Positions 63,385-64,000 of a DNA stretch of 64,000 nt are shown one piece after another (the stretch's first letter is position 1; each line of letters starts with the position of its first letter). The notes below the pieces were generated by a model. That model did not search any database, was not told where the DNA came from, and was given only the letters and a program-made list of their open reading frames with translations. Location: contig NZ_JAPEMI010000001.1 in assembly GCF_026342835.1 (NCBI RefSeq), positions 6,764,501 to 6,828,500 of the forward strand. The letters are read 5' to 3'. A program made the position numbers and the translations under genes. The stretch is from Streptomyces sp. NBC_00154 (GTDB taxonomy: Bacteria > Actinomycetota > Actinomycetes > Streptomycetales > Streptomycetaceae).

Positions 63385-64000
63385 TCAGCGGACCAGGGTG
63401 ACCTCCGGGGAGGTCCAGATCTGGGTGCCCGGTGACTTCTGCGGGTCGCCGAGCGCCTTGTCGAAGACGAGGCGCAGCCGGTACGTACCGGCGGGCGCCG
63501 GCGTGCCGTCGGCACGCATGGCGTCCCAGCTGTAGAACGCCACCCCCGTGCCGGCGCCGGAATTGCGGGTCACCCACGACGCGTCGTACGGGGTGTCGAT
63601 CACCTTGTCACGCGTGTCGAGGACCTGGAGCCGCATCCGCTCCAGGAGCGGGAAGCCGTGGGACAGCATGACCCAGGCCTTGTCGTTGGCCGTGGACGTG
63701 TCGGTCAGGTCGACGGTGGTGGGTACGTTCTTGCCGAAGGTGTAGTAGCCGGGACGCAGCGCCGGGTTGTCCAGCGTCTTGTTGATCGAGGTGAAGGTGG
63801 GGTTGATCGCCGACACCGCGTCGAAGTCTCCTGCCATGCCCAGATACGGCACCCGGATCTCCGGGGCCGCCGAGCCGGACCGGGTGAGCTCCACCCAGCC
63901 ACCGAACAGGGTCCCTTCGGTGACGCCTTGGGGCTGCCTGATGTGCACGGTGACGGTACGGCTGCCGTGTGCGGCCACGGTGATCCTGTCCCGGCCGTCG
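63385..64000 (-). CDS. S8 subtilase C-terminal part, cut by window edge
   Basis: Reverse-strand frame open beyond base 64000; at least 205 residues are inside. The visible sequence is the Fn3-like C-terminal region of a large subtilase: TVTVHIRQPQGVTEGTLFGG, PEIRVPYLGMAGDFDAVSA and a closing domain with FYSWDAMRADGTPAPAGTYR and IWTSPEVTLVR. The protease core lies outside the window. It would be a second copy of the same protease class as 60351-62108, flanking the regulator. Confidence 0.85.
   Translation of the reverse strand, partial: DGRDRITVAAHGSRTVTVHIRQPQGVTEGTLFGGWVELTRSGSAAPEIRVPYLGMAGDFDAVSAINPTFTSINKTLDNPALRPGYYTFGKNVPTTVDLTDTSTANDKAWVMLSHGFPLLERMRLQVLDTRDKVIDTPYDASWVTRNSGAGTGVAFYSWDAMRADGTPAPAGTYRLRLVFDKALGDPQKSPGTQIWTSPEVTLVR

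Overview
The window looks like chromosomal DNA of a Streptomyces-type actinobacterium. GC is very high, almost every codon of a real gene ends in G or C, GTG and TTG starts are common, and the gene set is typical of the group: BlaI/M56 pair, SpoIIE-type phosphatase, sulfur leader peptide, OsdR/DosR-like dormancy genes, large secreted subtilases. No rRNA, tRNA, CRISPR array or intact insertion sequence was seen.

Layout. 1-4443: right end of a lipid/polyketide-like cluster on the plus strand (truncated ketosynthase, acyl-CoA oxidase-like flavoprotein, 57-residue protein, acyl carrier protein, second ketosynthase), the last four with overlapping or close genes. 4774-9118: PRC-barrel protein, cytochrome P450, CbiZ, a beta-hydroxyacid dehydrogenase and a SnoaL-like protein. 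9182-14436: minus-strand sulfur block with a leader peptide, TauD-type dioxygenase, metY, metX and a Tat-exported sulfite-oxidase-like molybdoenzyme. 15283-26769: short housekeeping and stress units (quinone oxidoreductase/GNAT, PP2C phosphatase, TetR-SDR, DedA with two PAP2 phosphatases, BlaI-M56, an ABC-F gene behind an 8-residue upstream ORF, epimerase-like protein, NUDIX). 26928-32589: a 1163-residue secreted glycosidase/phosphoesterase fusion and the dihydroxyacetone kinase operon dhaKLM.

32.8-40.1 kb is a worn accessory zone: IS110 and IS630 remnants, a frameshifted NucA/NucB nuclease, a ROK-like fragment, short hypothetical genes, and a STAND/NACHT-type defence protein whose NTPase core is missing. 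40.3-51.5 kb holds three SDR enzymes, a YcnI copper-protein gene with a frameshift in its signal peptide, two MFS exporters, a LysR regulator, a muconolactone-isomerase-like protein, a SnoaL-like protein and an NmrA-like protein. A secreted lysozyme-like protein follows at 51.6 kb.

52.7-60.3 kb resembles the OsdR/DosR dormancy system: a NarL-type response regulator, zinc alcohol dehydrogenase, three universal stress proteins, a cyclic-nucleotide-binding-domain protein, a decayed DosS-like kinase, and an HTH/PNPOx fusion. Paired near-palindromes of the form GGGNC-N4/5-GNCCC lie upstream of both universal-stress units with identical 21-bp phasing, and related single sites precede other genes there. 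The window ends with a subtilase carrying an in-frame internal deletion, a regulator, and the C-terminus of a second subtilase.

I did not find one wholly new system. The strongest leads are the dormancy-box architecture beside a dead sensor kinase, the ABC-F leader peptide with an apparently leaderless start, the two-ketosynthase cluster, and the glycosidase-phosphoesterase fusion.
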